Shown: positions 41,678 through 49,438 of the stretch, in pieces | Layout: the number at the start of each line of letters is the position of its first letter | Numbering within the stretch: position 1 is the first letter of the stretch | DNA from: Micromonospora phaseoli | GTDB lineage: Bacteria; Actinomycetota; Actinomycetes; Mycobacteriales; Micromonosporaceae | Assembly (NCBI RefSeq): GCF_900109115.1 | Contig: NZ_FNYV01000010.1 | Location: 124,001-188,000 of the forward strand | Direction of reading: 5' to 3' | DNA: 64,000 bases | Notes under the pieces: generated by a model | Seen by the model: only the letters and a program-made list of their open reading frames with translations | The model's database searches: none | What the model was told of the DNA's origin: nothing | Made by a program: the position numbers and the translations under genes

Positions 41678-42028
41678 ATGGCCATCGAGGTTCGCATCCC
41701 CACCATCCTGCGCAGCTACACCGGCGGCGCGAAGGTCGTCGAGGGCAGCGGCGACACGCTGAACGACCTGCTCACCGACCTGGATTCCCGGCACGGCGGG
41801 CTGCGTGGGCGGCTGGTCACCGAGGCCGGCGCGCTGCACCGCTTCGTCAACGTCTACGTCAACGACGAGGACGTCCGTTTCCTCGGCGCGCTGGACGCCA
41901 AGCTGAACGACGGTGACAGCGTCACCATCCTGCCCGCGGTGGCCGGCGGTGCGTTCGGCTTCGCGGCCGCCGCGGCGATCGCGCAGCACAACGCCGCCGG
42001 GCGCCGCGTGCCCGTCGCCGCGAGCTGA
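41678..42028 (+). CDS. cysO: Sulfur-carrier protein CysO with C-terminal extension
   Basis: Ubiquitin-fold sulfur carrier of 116 aa. The conserved segment FVNVYVNDEDVRFLGALDAK and the end SVTILPAVAGG (Gly90-Gly91) match the M. tuberculosis protein, which stops at the Gly-Gly and carries sulfur there as a thiocarboxylate. Here 25 more residues follow (AFGFAAAAA...), so the active C-terminus must be exposed by cleavage. ATG at 41678 follows AAGGAG. mec lies 63 bp upstream and cysM 11 bp downstream, so all steps of the CysO cysteine route are together. Confidence 0.92.
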   Translation: MAIEVRIPTILRSYTGGAKVVEGSGDTLNDLLTDLDSRHGGLRGRLVTEAGALHRFVNVYVNDEDVRFLGALDAKLNDGDSVTILPAVAGGAFGFAAAAAIAQHNAAGRRVPVAAS

Positions 42029-42039
42029 GGGCGGCCGCG

Positions 42040-43005
42040 ATGGCGCGGTACGACAGCCTCCTGGACGCCTGCGGCGGTACGCCCCTGGTGGGGCTGCCCC
42101 GACTGTCACCGACGGTGCCCGACGGGGCGCCGCCGGTGCGGCTGTGGGCGAAGCTTGAGGACCGCAACCCGACCGGCAGCGTCAAGGACCGGGCGGCCCT
42201 GTTCATGGTCCGGGCCGCCGAGTCGGCCGGCCGGCTCCGGCCGGGCGACACCATCCTGGAGCCGACCAGCGGCAACACCGGCATCTCCCTGGCCATGGTG
42301 GCCAAGCTGCGCGGCTACCGCCTGGTCTGCGTGATGCCGGAGAACGTCTCCACCGAGCGGGTGCAGCTGCTGCGGATGTACGGCGCGGAGATCATCTTCT
42401 CGCCGGCGGCCGGTGGCTCCAACCAGGCGGTGGCCACCGCCAAGCAGATCGCCACCGAGCACCCGGACTGGGTGATGCTCTTCCAGTACGGCAACGAGGC
42501 GAACGCCCGGGCGCACTACGAGACGACCGGCCCCGAGCTGCTGCACGATCTGCCGACGGTCACCCACTTCGTGGCCGGTCTGGGCACCACGGGCACCCTG
42601 ATGGGCACCGGTCGCTACCTGCGCGAGAAGGTAGAGGGCATTCAGATCATCGCCGCCGAGCCACGGTACGGCGAGTTGGTCTACGGCCTGCGCAACATCG
42701 ACGAGGGGTATGTCCCGGAGCTCTACGACGCCACCGTGCTCACCCGGCGGTTCTCCGTCGGCACCCGGGACGCGGTGCTGCGTACCCGGCAACTGGTGGA
42801 GGTGGAGGGCCTCTTCGTCGGCTTCTCCACCGGAGCTGTCCTGCACGCCGCGTTGGCGGTGGCGCACGAGGCGGTACGCGACGGGCGCCGCGCCGATGTG
42901 GCGTTCGTGGTCAGTGACGGCGGCTGGAAATATCTGAGCACCGGGGCGTACGGCGGCACCCTCGCCGACGCCGAGGAGGCTCTGGAGGGTCAGCTCTGGG
43001 CCTGA
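42040..43005 (+). CDS. cysM: CysO-dependent cysteine synthase CysM
   Basis: PLP-dependent cysteine synthase of 321 aa that reacts O-phosphoserine with CysO thiocarboxylate. The PLP lysine is Lys49 in DRNPTGSVKDRAAL; the substrate loop is EPTSGNTGIS, and TGLGTTGTLMGTGRYL binds the PLP phosphate. Arg at about residue 220 in the ARP-type loop determines phosphoserine use in Rv1336; the corresponding area here reads YVPELYDATVLTRR. ATG at 42040. It is followed by a terminator, ending the operon. Confidence 0.93.
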   Translation: MARYDSLLDACGGTPLVGLPRLSPTVPDGAPPVRLWAKLEDRNPTGSVKDRAALFMVRAAESAGRLRPGDTILEPTSGNTGISLAMVAKLRGYRLVCVMPENVSTERVQLLRMYGAEIIFSPAAGGSNQAVATAKQIATEHPDWVMLFQYGNEANARAHYETTGPELLHDLPTVTHFVAGLGTTGTLMGTGRYLREKVEGIQIIAAEPRYGELVYGLRNIDEGYVPELYDATVLTRRFSVGTRDAVLRTRQLVEVEGLFVGFSTGAVLHAALAVAHEAVRDGRRADVAFVVSDGGWKYLSTGAYGGTLADAEEALEGQLWA

Positions 43006-43026
43006 CCTGCGGCGCGAGCGGCATCC

Positions 43027-43063
43027 GACGAGGGCTACCGGCACGCCGCCGGTGGCCCTCGTC
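43027..43063 (+). terminator. Hairpin terminator after cysM
   Basis: A 16-bp stem GACGAGGGCTACCGGC (43027-43042) pairs with 43048-43063 (one G-U pair) about 20 bp after the cysM stop. Confidence 0.8.
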
Positions 43064-43125
43064 GCGTTGGTCGGTCCGCACCAACCACTCCGGTGATCGG
43101 GAGTCGATCGGACGGGCGAAACCGG

Positions 43126-43141
43126 TGTCACGTTGGTGACA
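43126..43141. promoter_or_regulatory. Inverted repeat, candidate operator
   Basis: TGTCAC-GTTG-GTGACA is a perfect 6-bp inverted repeat about 135 bp before the metallo-phosphodiesterase gene, downstream of the cysM terminator. It could be a dimeric regulator site. No regulator gene is adjacent. Confidence 0.35.
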
Positions 43142-43207
43142 ACTTCCTGCAGATCATTCTTGCCCTTGCACGGGCGGGCGTAGGCTGCGCAGCGTGGCGT
43201 ACGCGTC

Positions 43208-43250
43208 GGTAGTGATCACCGCCGGAGCGGCGGCCGGCACGATCACTACC
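43208..43250 (+). promoter_or_regulatory. Leader stem-loop before metallo-phosphodiesterase gene
   Basis: A perfect 10-bp outer stem GGTAGTGATC (43208-43217) with GATCACTACC (43241-43250) encloses an inner GC stem (CCGCC with GGCGG). It ends 23 bases before the ATG at 43274, so it could act as a leader structure or an operator. Confidence 0.4.
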
Positions 43251-43273
43251 TACCGTGACAGCGAGACAACTCG

Positions 43274-44020
43274 ATGCGACTGACCGTCCTGGGCTGTGCG
43301 GGCAGCTTCCCCGGACCCGAGTCCCCCTGCTCGGCCTATCTGGTCGAGACCGAGGACTTCCGCCTCCTGGTCGACTTCGGCCCGGGCTCGCTGTCCACCC
43401 TCCAGCGCTACGCCGGGCTGCACGCCCCCGACGCGATCCTCCTGACCCACCTGCACTGCGACCACATGCTCGACGCCGCGACCTACGTGGTGGTGCGCCG
43501 GTACGCCCCCGACGGCCCGTATCCGCCACTGCCGGTCTACGCCCCCGCCGGTGCCCCCGACCGGCTGGCCGCCGCCTACGGGCAGGAGGACAGCACGGTC
43601 GAGGACGTCTATCAGTTCTACTCGCTGCAACCCGGCACCTTCCCGATCGGCCCGTTCACCGTCACGGTCGACCGGGTGCTGCATCCGGTGGAGACCTACG
43701 GCGTCCGCCTGGAGCACGCCGGGCGGGTGCTCTGCTACTCCTCGGACACCGCCCCCTGCGAGGCGCTGCTGCGCCTGGCTCAGAACGCCGACGTCTTCCT
43801 CTGCGAGGCCAGCTACCTCGACGGCGCCGACAACCCGCCGGATCTCCACCTCACCGGCGGCGAGGCGGGCGAGGCGGCGGCCAAGGCCAATGTCGGGCGG
43901 CTGCTGCTGACCCACCTGGTCCCCGCCTGGGGCAGTGAGGCACACACGGTGGCCGCCGCCTCGGCCGCGTACGCCGGCCCGCTGGAAGTGGTCCGCCCCG
44001 GCGCCAGCTACGAGATCTGA
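43274..44020 (+). CDS. Metallo-beta-lactamase-fold hydrolase (Rv1339-like phosphodiesterase)
   Basis: Cytoplasmic two-metal hydrolase of 248 aa. The metal motif is THLHCDHMLD, with further ligands in VLHPVETYGVRLEHAG, YSSDTAPCEAL and LLTHLVPAW. Its place between cysM and rph is that of M. tuberculosis Rv1339, an atypical cAMP phosphodiesterase, so cyclic-nucleotide or related phosphodiester hydrolysis is likely. The rhomboid and murI genes normally between cysM and this gene are missing here. ATG at 43274. A leader stem-loop precedes it. Confidence 0.88.
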   Translation: MRLTVLGCAGSFPGPESPCSAYLVETEDFRLLVDFGPGSLSTLQRYAGLHAPDAILLTHLHCDHMLDAATYVVVRRYAPDGPYPPLPVYAPAGAPDRLAAAYGQEDSTVEDVYQFYSLQPGTFPIGPFTVTVDRVLHPVETYGVRLEHAGRVLCYSSDTAPCEALLRLAQNADVFLCEASYLDGADNPPDLHLTGGEAGEAAAKANVGRLLLTHLVPAWGSEAHTVAAASAAYAGPLEVVRPGASYEI

Positions 44021-44110
44021 CCCGCCCGGCGCGGGTTCGTGCCGCAGTGTTCGCCGGCCGGCCAGCCGGACGTCTCCTGGACCTTCGCTGCCGCCCCCAC
44101 GGTGGGAGGC

Positions 44111-45256
44111 ATGCGGATCGCCATCGTGACCGAGTCGTTCCCGCCGGACGTCAACGGTGTCGCACATTCGGTCGTGCGGGCCGCCGAGCACCTGGTCACC
44201 CGCGGCCACCAGCCGCTGGTGATCGCTCCCGCCCCGCCCGGGGCGCTGCGCCGCGACACCGACCGGTACCCCTACCCGGTGGTCCGCATCCCGAGCGTGC
44301 CGCTGCCCCGATACCAGGGTTTCCGGCTCGGTGTGCCGACGAACAACCGGCTGGCCGGCGTGCTGTTGGAGCACGCACCCGACGTGGTGCACCTGGCCAG
44401 TCCGTTCGTCCTCGGCGCGCGGGCGGCCGTGCTGGCGGCCCGGCACGGGCTGCCCACCGTCGCGGTCTACCAGACCGATGTGGCCGCCTACGCCCGCGCG
44501 TACCGGGTCGGCTGGGGTGAGGCCGCGGCCTGGCGGCGGCTGCGGGAGATCCACAACTCGGCGCGGCGCACGCTGGCCCCCTCGACCCGGGCCGCCGCCG
44601 ACCTCGCCGCCCACGGTGTGCAGCGGGTCTGGTTGTGGCGCCGGGGCGTCGACGCCGAGCGTTTCCACCCCGGCCAGCGCTGCCCGAGCCTGCGCCGAGC
44701 GCTCGCGCCCGGAGGTGAACTTCTGGTCGGCTACGTCGGGCGGCTCGCTCCGGAGAAGCGGGTTGAACTGCTCGCCGCCACCGCCCGGCTGCCCGGTGTC
44801 CGGGTCGTCGTCGCCGGTGACGGTCCCGCGCGCCGCCAGCTCGAACGGGACCTGCCGGGGGTGCGCTTCCTCGGCGTGCAGCAGGGCGACGCGCTGGCCC
44901 GCCTCTACGCCAGCCTCGACGTGTTCGTGCACACCGGACCGCACGAGACCTTCGGCCAGACCATCCAGGAGGCGCTCGCCAGCGGGGTGCCGGTGGTCGC
45001 GCCGGCCAGCGGCGGACCGGTCGATCTGGTCACGCCCGGGAGCACCGGGACCCTGGTGCCGCCCGGGGACGAGGTGGCGGTCGCCGAGGCGGTGGCCGCG
45101 CTGGTCGCCGACGCGTCCCGCCGCCAGGCGTACGGCCTCGCGGCGCGCGCGGCGGTCAGCGGGCGCAGCTGGGCGTCGGTCGGTGACGAACTCGTCGGGC
45201 ACTACCGGGCCGCCCGGGCCGCCACCCCGGTCGTCGACCTGCCGGCGGCGTCGTGA
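44111..45256 (+). CDS. GT4 glycosyltransferase (mannosyltransferase MgtA-like)
   Basis: Membrane-associated GT-B glycosyltransferase of 381 aa. The N-terminal acceptor domain has IVTESFPPDVNGVAHSVVRA; the C-terminal donor domain has GYVGRLAPEKRVELL, VVVAGDGPARRQLE and the E-x7-E motif HTGPHETFGQTIQEALASG. The pattern is that of actinobacterial GDP-mannose-dependent alpha-mannosyltransferases (MgtA/PimB' group). It is inserted between the phosphodiesterase and rph genes relative to the mycobacterial order. ATG at 44111 follows GGGAGGC. Donor specificity is inferred. Confidence 0.88.
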   Translation: MRIAIVTESFPPDVNGVAHSVVRAAEHLVTRGHQPLVIAPAPPGALRRDTDRYPYPVVRIPSVPLPRYQGFRLGVPTNNRLAGVLLEHAPDVVHLASPFVLGARAAVLAARHGLPTVAVYQTDVAAYARAYRVGWGEAAAWRRLREIHNSARRTLAPSTRAAADLAAHGVQRVWLWRRGVDAERFHPGQRCPSLRRALAPGGELLVGYVGRLAPEKRVELLAATARLPGVRVVVAGDGPARRQLERDLPGVRFLGVQQGDALARLYASLDVFVHTGPHETFGQTIQEALASGVPVVAPASGGPVDLVTPGSTGTLVPPGDEVAVAEAVAALVADASRRQAYGLAARAAVSGRSWASVGDELVGHYRAARAATPVVDLPAAS

Positions 45257-45311
45257 CCGACGGGCGGACACCCCGGGATGGTTCGATCAGCGCACCACAT
45301 AGGGTGCAGGC

Positions 45312-46040
45312 ATGGCGCGACCTGACGGGCGGCGACCCGACCAACTTCGACCGGTGACCCTGACCCGCGGCTGGAGCACCCATCCGGAGGGGTCGGTGCT
45401 GGTGGAGTTCGGCGCGACCCGGGTGCTCTGCACGGCGAGCGTCACCGAGGGTGTGCCCCGCTGGCGGCGAGGCTCCGGGCTGGGCTGGGTGACCGCGGAG
45501 TACGCGATGCTGCCCCGGGCCACCAACACCCGGTCCGACCGGGAGAGCATCAAGGGTCGGGTCGGCGGGCGTACCCACGAGATCTCCCGGCTGATCGGCC
45601 GGAGCCTGCGCGCGGGCATCGACCTGAAGGCGCTCGGCGAGAACTCGATCGTGCTCGACTGCGACGTCCTGCAGGCCGACGGCGGCACCCGGACCGCGGC
45701 GATCACCGGCGCCTACGTGGCCCTGCACGACGCGGTGCACTGGCTCGCCGCGCGCAAGGCCCTGACCGGCAAGCCGGAGGCGGTGATGCACCGTTCGGTG
45801 GCCGCGATCAGTGTCGGTCTGATCGGCGGGGAGCCGCGCCTCGACCTGTGCTACGAAGAGGACGTGGCGGCCGAGGTCGACATGAACGTGGTCTGCACCG
45901 GCACCGGCGATTTCGTCGAGGTGCAGGGCACCGGCGAGGCGGGCGTGTTCGCCCGCGAGCAGCTGGACGCCCTGCTCGACCTGGCCGTCCTGGGCTGTCT
46001 GGACCTGGCCGAAGCCCAGCGGAAGGCGCTGCTCCAATGA
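45312..46040 (+). CDS. rph: Ribonuclease PH
   Basis: Phosphorolytic 3'-exoribonuclease of 242 aa that trims tRNA 3' ends, acting as a hexamer in the cytoplasm. Family blocks are clear: RPVTLTRGWSTHPEGSVLVE, TRVLCTASVTEGVPRWRRG, GWVTAEYAMLPRATNTR, RLIGRSLRAGIDL and VLDCDVLQADGGTRTAAITG (phosphate and RNA contacts). The length is standard. ATG at 45312. It overlaps rdgB by ATGA, a pairing kept across actinobacteria. Confidence 0.97.
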   Translation: MARPDGRRPDQLRPVTLTRGWSTHPEGSVLVEFGATRVLCTASVTEGVPRWRRGSGLGWVTAEYAMLPRATNTRSDRESIKGRVGGRTHEISRLIGRSLRAGIDLKALGENSIVLDCDVLQADGGTRTAAITGAYVALHDAVHWLAARKALTGKPEAVMHRSVAAISVGLIGGEPRLDLCYEEDVAAEVDMNVVCTGTGDFVEVQGTGEAGVFAREQLDALLDLAVLGCLDLAEAQRKALLQ

Positions 46041-46654
46041 ACAAGGTCCTGCTCGCCACCCGGAACCGCAAGAAGCTGATCGAGCTGCAGCGAATCCTGG
46101 ACGGGGCGCTCGGCGCGCACCGGGTCGCCCTGATCGGGCTCGACGACGTCGAGGCGTATCCCGAGCTGCCGGAGACCGGGCTGACCTTCGGTGAGAACGC
46201 GCTGATCAAGGCGCGGGAGGGGTGCCGGCGTACCGGCCTGCCGACGATCGCCGACGACTCCGGGCTGGCCGTCGACGCGCTCAACGGGATGCCGGGGGTG
46301 TTCAGCGCCCGCTGGGCCGGCCGGCACGGCGACGACCAGGCCAACCTCCAGTTGGTGCTCGACCAGATCGGCGACGTGCCGGACGGGCACCGGGGCGCCT
46401 CCTTCGTCTGCACGGTCGCGTTGGTGCTGCCCGGCGGCAAGGAGCATCTCGTCGACGGCCGGCAGGCGGGCCGGCTGCTGCGCGCCCCGCGCGGCGACGG
46501 CGGCTTCGGCTACGACCCGATCTTCCTCGGCGACGGCCAGGACCGCACCAACGCCGAGTTGAGCCCCGACGAGAAGGACGCCATCAGCCACCGCGGCAAA
46601 GCGCTGCGTGAGTTGGCCGCCCTGGTCGCCAAGGTGCTTCCGCCGACCGCCTGA
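46037..46654 (+). CDS. rdgB: XTP/dITP diphosphatase
   Basis: Cytoplasmic house-cleaning enzyme of 205 aa hydrolysing XTP, ITP and dITP to monophosphates. The nucleotide-binding start KVLLATRNRKKLIELQRIL, the metal/catalytic segment IADDSGLAVDALNGMPGVFS and GGFGYDPIF are typical of the Ham1/RdgB family. The start is ATG at 46037, overlapping the rph stop (ATGA); the frame is open upstream but not conserved. It ends the clpS-to-rdgB block and is convergent with hutH. Confidence 0.96.
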   Translation: MNKVLLATRNRKKLIELQRILDGALGAHRVALIGLDDVEAYPELPETGLTFGENALIKAREGCRRTGLPTIADDSGLAVDALNGMPGVFSARWAGRHGDDQANLQLVLDQIGDVPDGHRGASFVCTVALVLPGGKEHLVDGRQAGRLLRAPRGDGGFGYDPIFLGDGQDRTNAELSPDEKDAISHRGKALRELAALVAKVLPPTA

Positions 46655-46703
46655 ACGACTGCGTACCCGAGATCCTGGTGGCCCGTCGGCTCAGCACGAT
46701 CGG

Positions 46704-48239
46704 CTAGCCGAGGGGGCCCAGCTCGACCTCGATGGCGGCGCGGAGGTCGGGGCTGGCCAGCACGGTGCGGGCGGCCTCCAGCACCGGGGCGAGGAAGACG
46801 TCCGGGCCGGGCTCGCCGGCCGCCGGACGGAGTGCGGCGATGGCCGCCCGCCCGGCCGGCGACGGCGTCAGCGGCGCCCGCAGCTGCAATCCGCGTACGG
46901 CGGCGAGCAGCTCCACCGCGAGCAGGCTGGTCAGGTTGTCCAGCACCGTACGCAGCTTCTTGGCCGCCGCCCAGCCCATCGAGACGTGGTCCTCCTGCAT
47001 GCCGCTGGTGGGCAGCGAGTCGACCGAGGCGGGCGCGGCCAGCCGCCGGTTCTCCGCGACGATCCCGGCCGCCGTGTACTGGGCGATCATCAGCCCGGAG
47101 TTGACGCCCGCGTCGGGGGAGAGGAAGGCCGGCAGGTCCCGGGACCGGGTCACGTCGAGCAGCCGGTCCACCCGGCGCTCGGAGATCGCACCCACCTCGG
47201 CGGCGGCGATGGCCAGGAAGTCCGCCGCGAAGCCCAGCGGAGCGCCGTGGAAGTTGCCGGTCGACTCGACCTGGCCGTCCGGCAGCACCACCGGGTTGTC
47301 CACCACCGAGACCAGCTCGCGGGAGGCGACGGTGCGGACGAAGTCCAGGGTGTCCCGGGCCGCGCCGGCGACCTGCGGAGCGCAGCGCATCGAGTACGCG
47401 TCCTGCACCGCGTGCGCCAGGTCGTCGCGGTGCGAGTCCATCACCGCCGAGTCCTGCAGCAACCGGTGGATGTTCGCCGCCGACACGCCCTGCCCCGGGT
47501 GCGGGCGGATGGCGTGCAGCTCCGGCCGGAACGGTCGCTCCGAGCCGAGCATCGCCTCGATCGCCAGCGCGGCGGTCACGTCGGCCATGGTGAACAGGTG
47601 TGCCGCGTCGTGGATCGCCAGCAGCAGCATGCCGAGCATGCCGTCGGTGCCGTTGATCAGCGCCAGCCCCTCCTTGGCGGCCAGCTGCACGGGGGCGAGG
47701 CCGGCCCGGCCCAGCGCCGCCGCGGCGGGCACCCGCTCGCCGTCCGGGCCGAGCACCCAGCCCTCGCCGAGCAGCACCAGGGCGCAGTGCGCCAGCGGTG
47801 CCAGGTCGCCGGAGGCGCCCAGCGACCCGTGTTCCGGCACCCACGGGGTGACGTCGTGGTTGAGCAGCTCCACCAGGGCCTCGGCGACCAGCGGTCGTAC
47901 CCCGGAGTGCCCGAGCGCCAGCGAACGCACCCGCAACAGCATCATCGCCCGCACCACCTCCCGGGGCATCGGTGCGCCCACCCCGGCGGCGTGCGAGCGG
48001 ATCAGCGCGTGCTGCAGCTCGGCGCGGCGCTCGGGGGCGACGAAGGTATTGGCCAGTGCCCCGAAACCGGTGGAGACGCCGTAGACGGGACGTCCCGCGG
48101 CCTCGATGCCCGCCACGATGGACCGGCTGGTCGCCATCGCGTCGATGGTGGCCGGGTCGATGACGATCTTGGCGGTGCCGCGGGCCACGGCGAGCACGTC
48201 GGCGGGGGAGATCCCGGTGGGCTGGATGGTCACGGTCAT
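46704..48239 (-). CDS. hutH: Histidine ammonia-lyase
   Basis: Cytoplasmic enzyme of 511 aa removing ammonia from histidine to give urocanate, the first step of the pathway. The MIO cofactor forms from Ala-Ser-Gly in GSLGASGDLAPLAH. Other family blocks are VYGVSTGFGALANTFV and LLARYTAAGIV-like LMIAQYTAAGIV, with SMQEDHVSMG-like SGMQEDHVSMGW. ATG at 48239 overlaps the hutI stop by ATGA; the frame extends upstream without coding signs. It is the last gene of the six-gene hut operon. Confidence 0.96.
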   Translation of the reverse strand: MTVTIQPTGISPADVLAVARGTAKIVIDPATIDAMATSRSIVAGIEAAGRPVYGVSTGFGALANTFVAPERRAELQHALIRSHAAGVGAPMPREVVRAMMLLRVRSLALGHSGVRPLVAEALVELLNHDVTPWVPEHGSLGASGDLAPLAHCALVLLGEGWVLGPDGERVPAAAALGRAGLAPVQLAAKEGLALINGTDGMLGMLLLAIHDAAHLFTMADVTAALAIEAMLGSERPFRPELHAIRPHPGQGVSAANIHRLLQDSAVMDSHRDDLAHAVQDAYSMRCAPQVAGAARDTLDFVRTVASRELVSVVDNPVVLPDGQVESTGNFHGAPLGFAADFLAIAAAEVGAISERRVDRLLDVTRSRDLPAFLSPDAGVNSGLMIAQYTAAGIVAENRRLAAPASVDSLPTSGMQEDHVSMGWAAAKKLRTVLDNLTSLLAVELLAAVRGLQLRAPLTPSPAGRAAIAALRPAAGEPGPDVFLAPVLEAARTVLASPDLRAAIEVELGPLG

Positions 48240-49438
48240 TGCGGAACTCCGTTGTGCAGAACCTTGCGGATCAGGGGTACCCCGGGCCGGTAGGCCAGGT
48301 GCAGGTGGGACGGGGCGTCGAGGATGATCAGGTCGGCCCGCGCGCCGGGCCGCAGCACGCCGATGTCGTCGCGGCGCAGCGCCCGCGCGCCACCGGCGGT
48401 CGCCGCCCACACCGCCTCCGCCGGGGTCATCCGCATCTCGCGTACGGCCAGCGCGACGCAGAACGGCATCGACGACGTGTACGACGAGCCGGGATTGCAG
48501 TCGGTGGCCAGCGCCACGGTGACGCCGGCGTCGAGTAGCCGGCGCGCGTCGGGATAGGGCGAGCGGGTGGAGAACTCGGCGCCGGGCAGCAGCGTGGCGA
48601 CGGTGGTGGTGTGCCCGCCTTCGTGGCACATGCAGTCGAACCGGGTCGACGCCAGCGCGTCGACGTCGGCGTCGGTCAGGTGCGTGCAGTGGTCCACGCT
48701 GGCCGCACCCAACTCCACCCCGAGCTGCACGCCCGGGCCGTGGCCGAGCTGGTTGGCGTGCAGCCGTACGCCCAGGCCGACCGCCTGCCCGCAGGTCAGG
48801 ATCGCCCGGGCATGGTCGGCGTCGAAGGCGCCCCGCTCGCAGAACACGTCGATCCAGCGGGCGTACGGCCGGGCAGCCGCCAGCATCGGCCCGCAGACCA
48901 GCCCCACGTACTCGTCGGGGCGGTCGGCGTACTCGGGCGGGACCACGTGCGCGCCGAGAAAGGTGGTCTCCCCGGTGACCTCGGCGGCGATCCGCAGCGA
49001 GCGGGCCTCGTCGGCGACGGTGAGGCCGTACCCACTCTTGATCTCGATCGTGGTGGTGCCCTGCCGCAACGCCTCGGCGTGCAGCCGGCGCACGGTCGCG
49101 CGCAGCTCGCCGTCGGAGGCGGCGCGGGTGGCGCCGACCGTGGTCCGGATGCCACCACCGGTGTACGGCTGCCCCGCCATCCGGGCGGCGAACTCGGCGG
49201 CCCGGTCCCCGGCGAACACCAGGTGGGCGTGACTGTCCACGAAACCGGGCAGCACCGCCGCCCCCCGGGCGTCGATCCGCCGCTCGGCGGCCGGCGCGTC
49301 CGCGGCCGGGCCGACCCAGGCCACCTCGCCGTCCTCGACGAGCACCGCGGCCCGGCGGCGGATGCCCAGCGGCCCGCCCTCGCCCCGACCGGCCTCGTTG
49401 GTGACCAGCTCACCGATGTTGTCCACCAGCAGACTCAT
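48236..49438 (-). CDS. hutI: Imidazolonepropionase
   Basis: Cytoplasmic amidohydrolase-fold enzyme of 400 aa opening the imidazolone ring to N-formimidoylglutamate, third step of histidine breakdown. Metal site motifs are FVDSHAHLVFAGDRAAEFAA (in two parts), EIKSGYGL, RLHANQLGHGPG and CTHLTDADVDAL; the later Asp is in ALATDCNPGSS. ATG at 49438 overlaps the hutF stop and the gene end overlaps hutH, so translation is coupled. Confidence 0.95.
   Translation of the reverse strand: MSLLVDNIGELVTNEAGRGEGGPLGIRRRAAVLVEDGEVAWVGPAADAPAAERRIDARGAAVLPGFVDSHAHLVFAGDRAAEFAARMAGQPYTGGGIRTTVGATRAASDGELRATVRRLHAEALRQGTTTIEIKSGYGLTVADEARSLRIAAEVTGETTFLGAHVVPPEYADRPDEYVGLVCGPMLAAARPYARWIDVFCERGAFDADHARAILTCGQAVGLGVRLHANQLGHGPGVQLGVELGAASVDHCTHLTDADVDALASTRFDCMCHEGGHTTTVATLLPGAEFSTRSPYPDARRLLDAGVTVALATDCNPGSSYTSSMPFCVALAVREMRMTPAEAVWAATAGGARALRRDDIGVLRPGARADLIILDAPSHLHLAYRPGVPLIRKVLHNGVPQ

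Noticed and set aside
46700..46711. Second copy of the palindrome TCGGCTAGCCGA
   Set aside because: It overlaps the stop codon of hutH and is explained by codon content (Leu-Gly-stop). A shared regulator with the copy at 3633 is unlikely.
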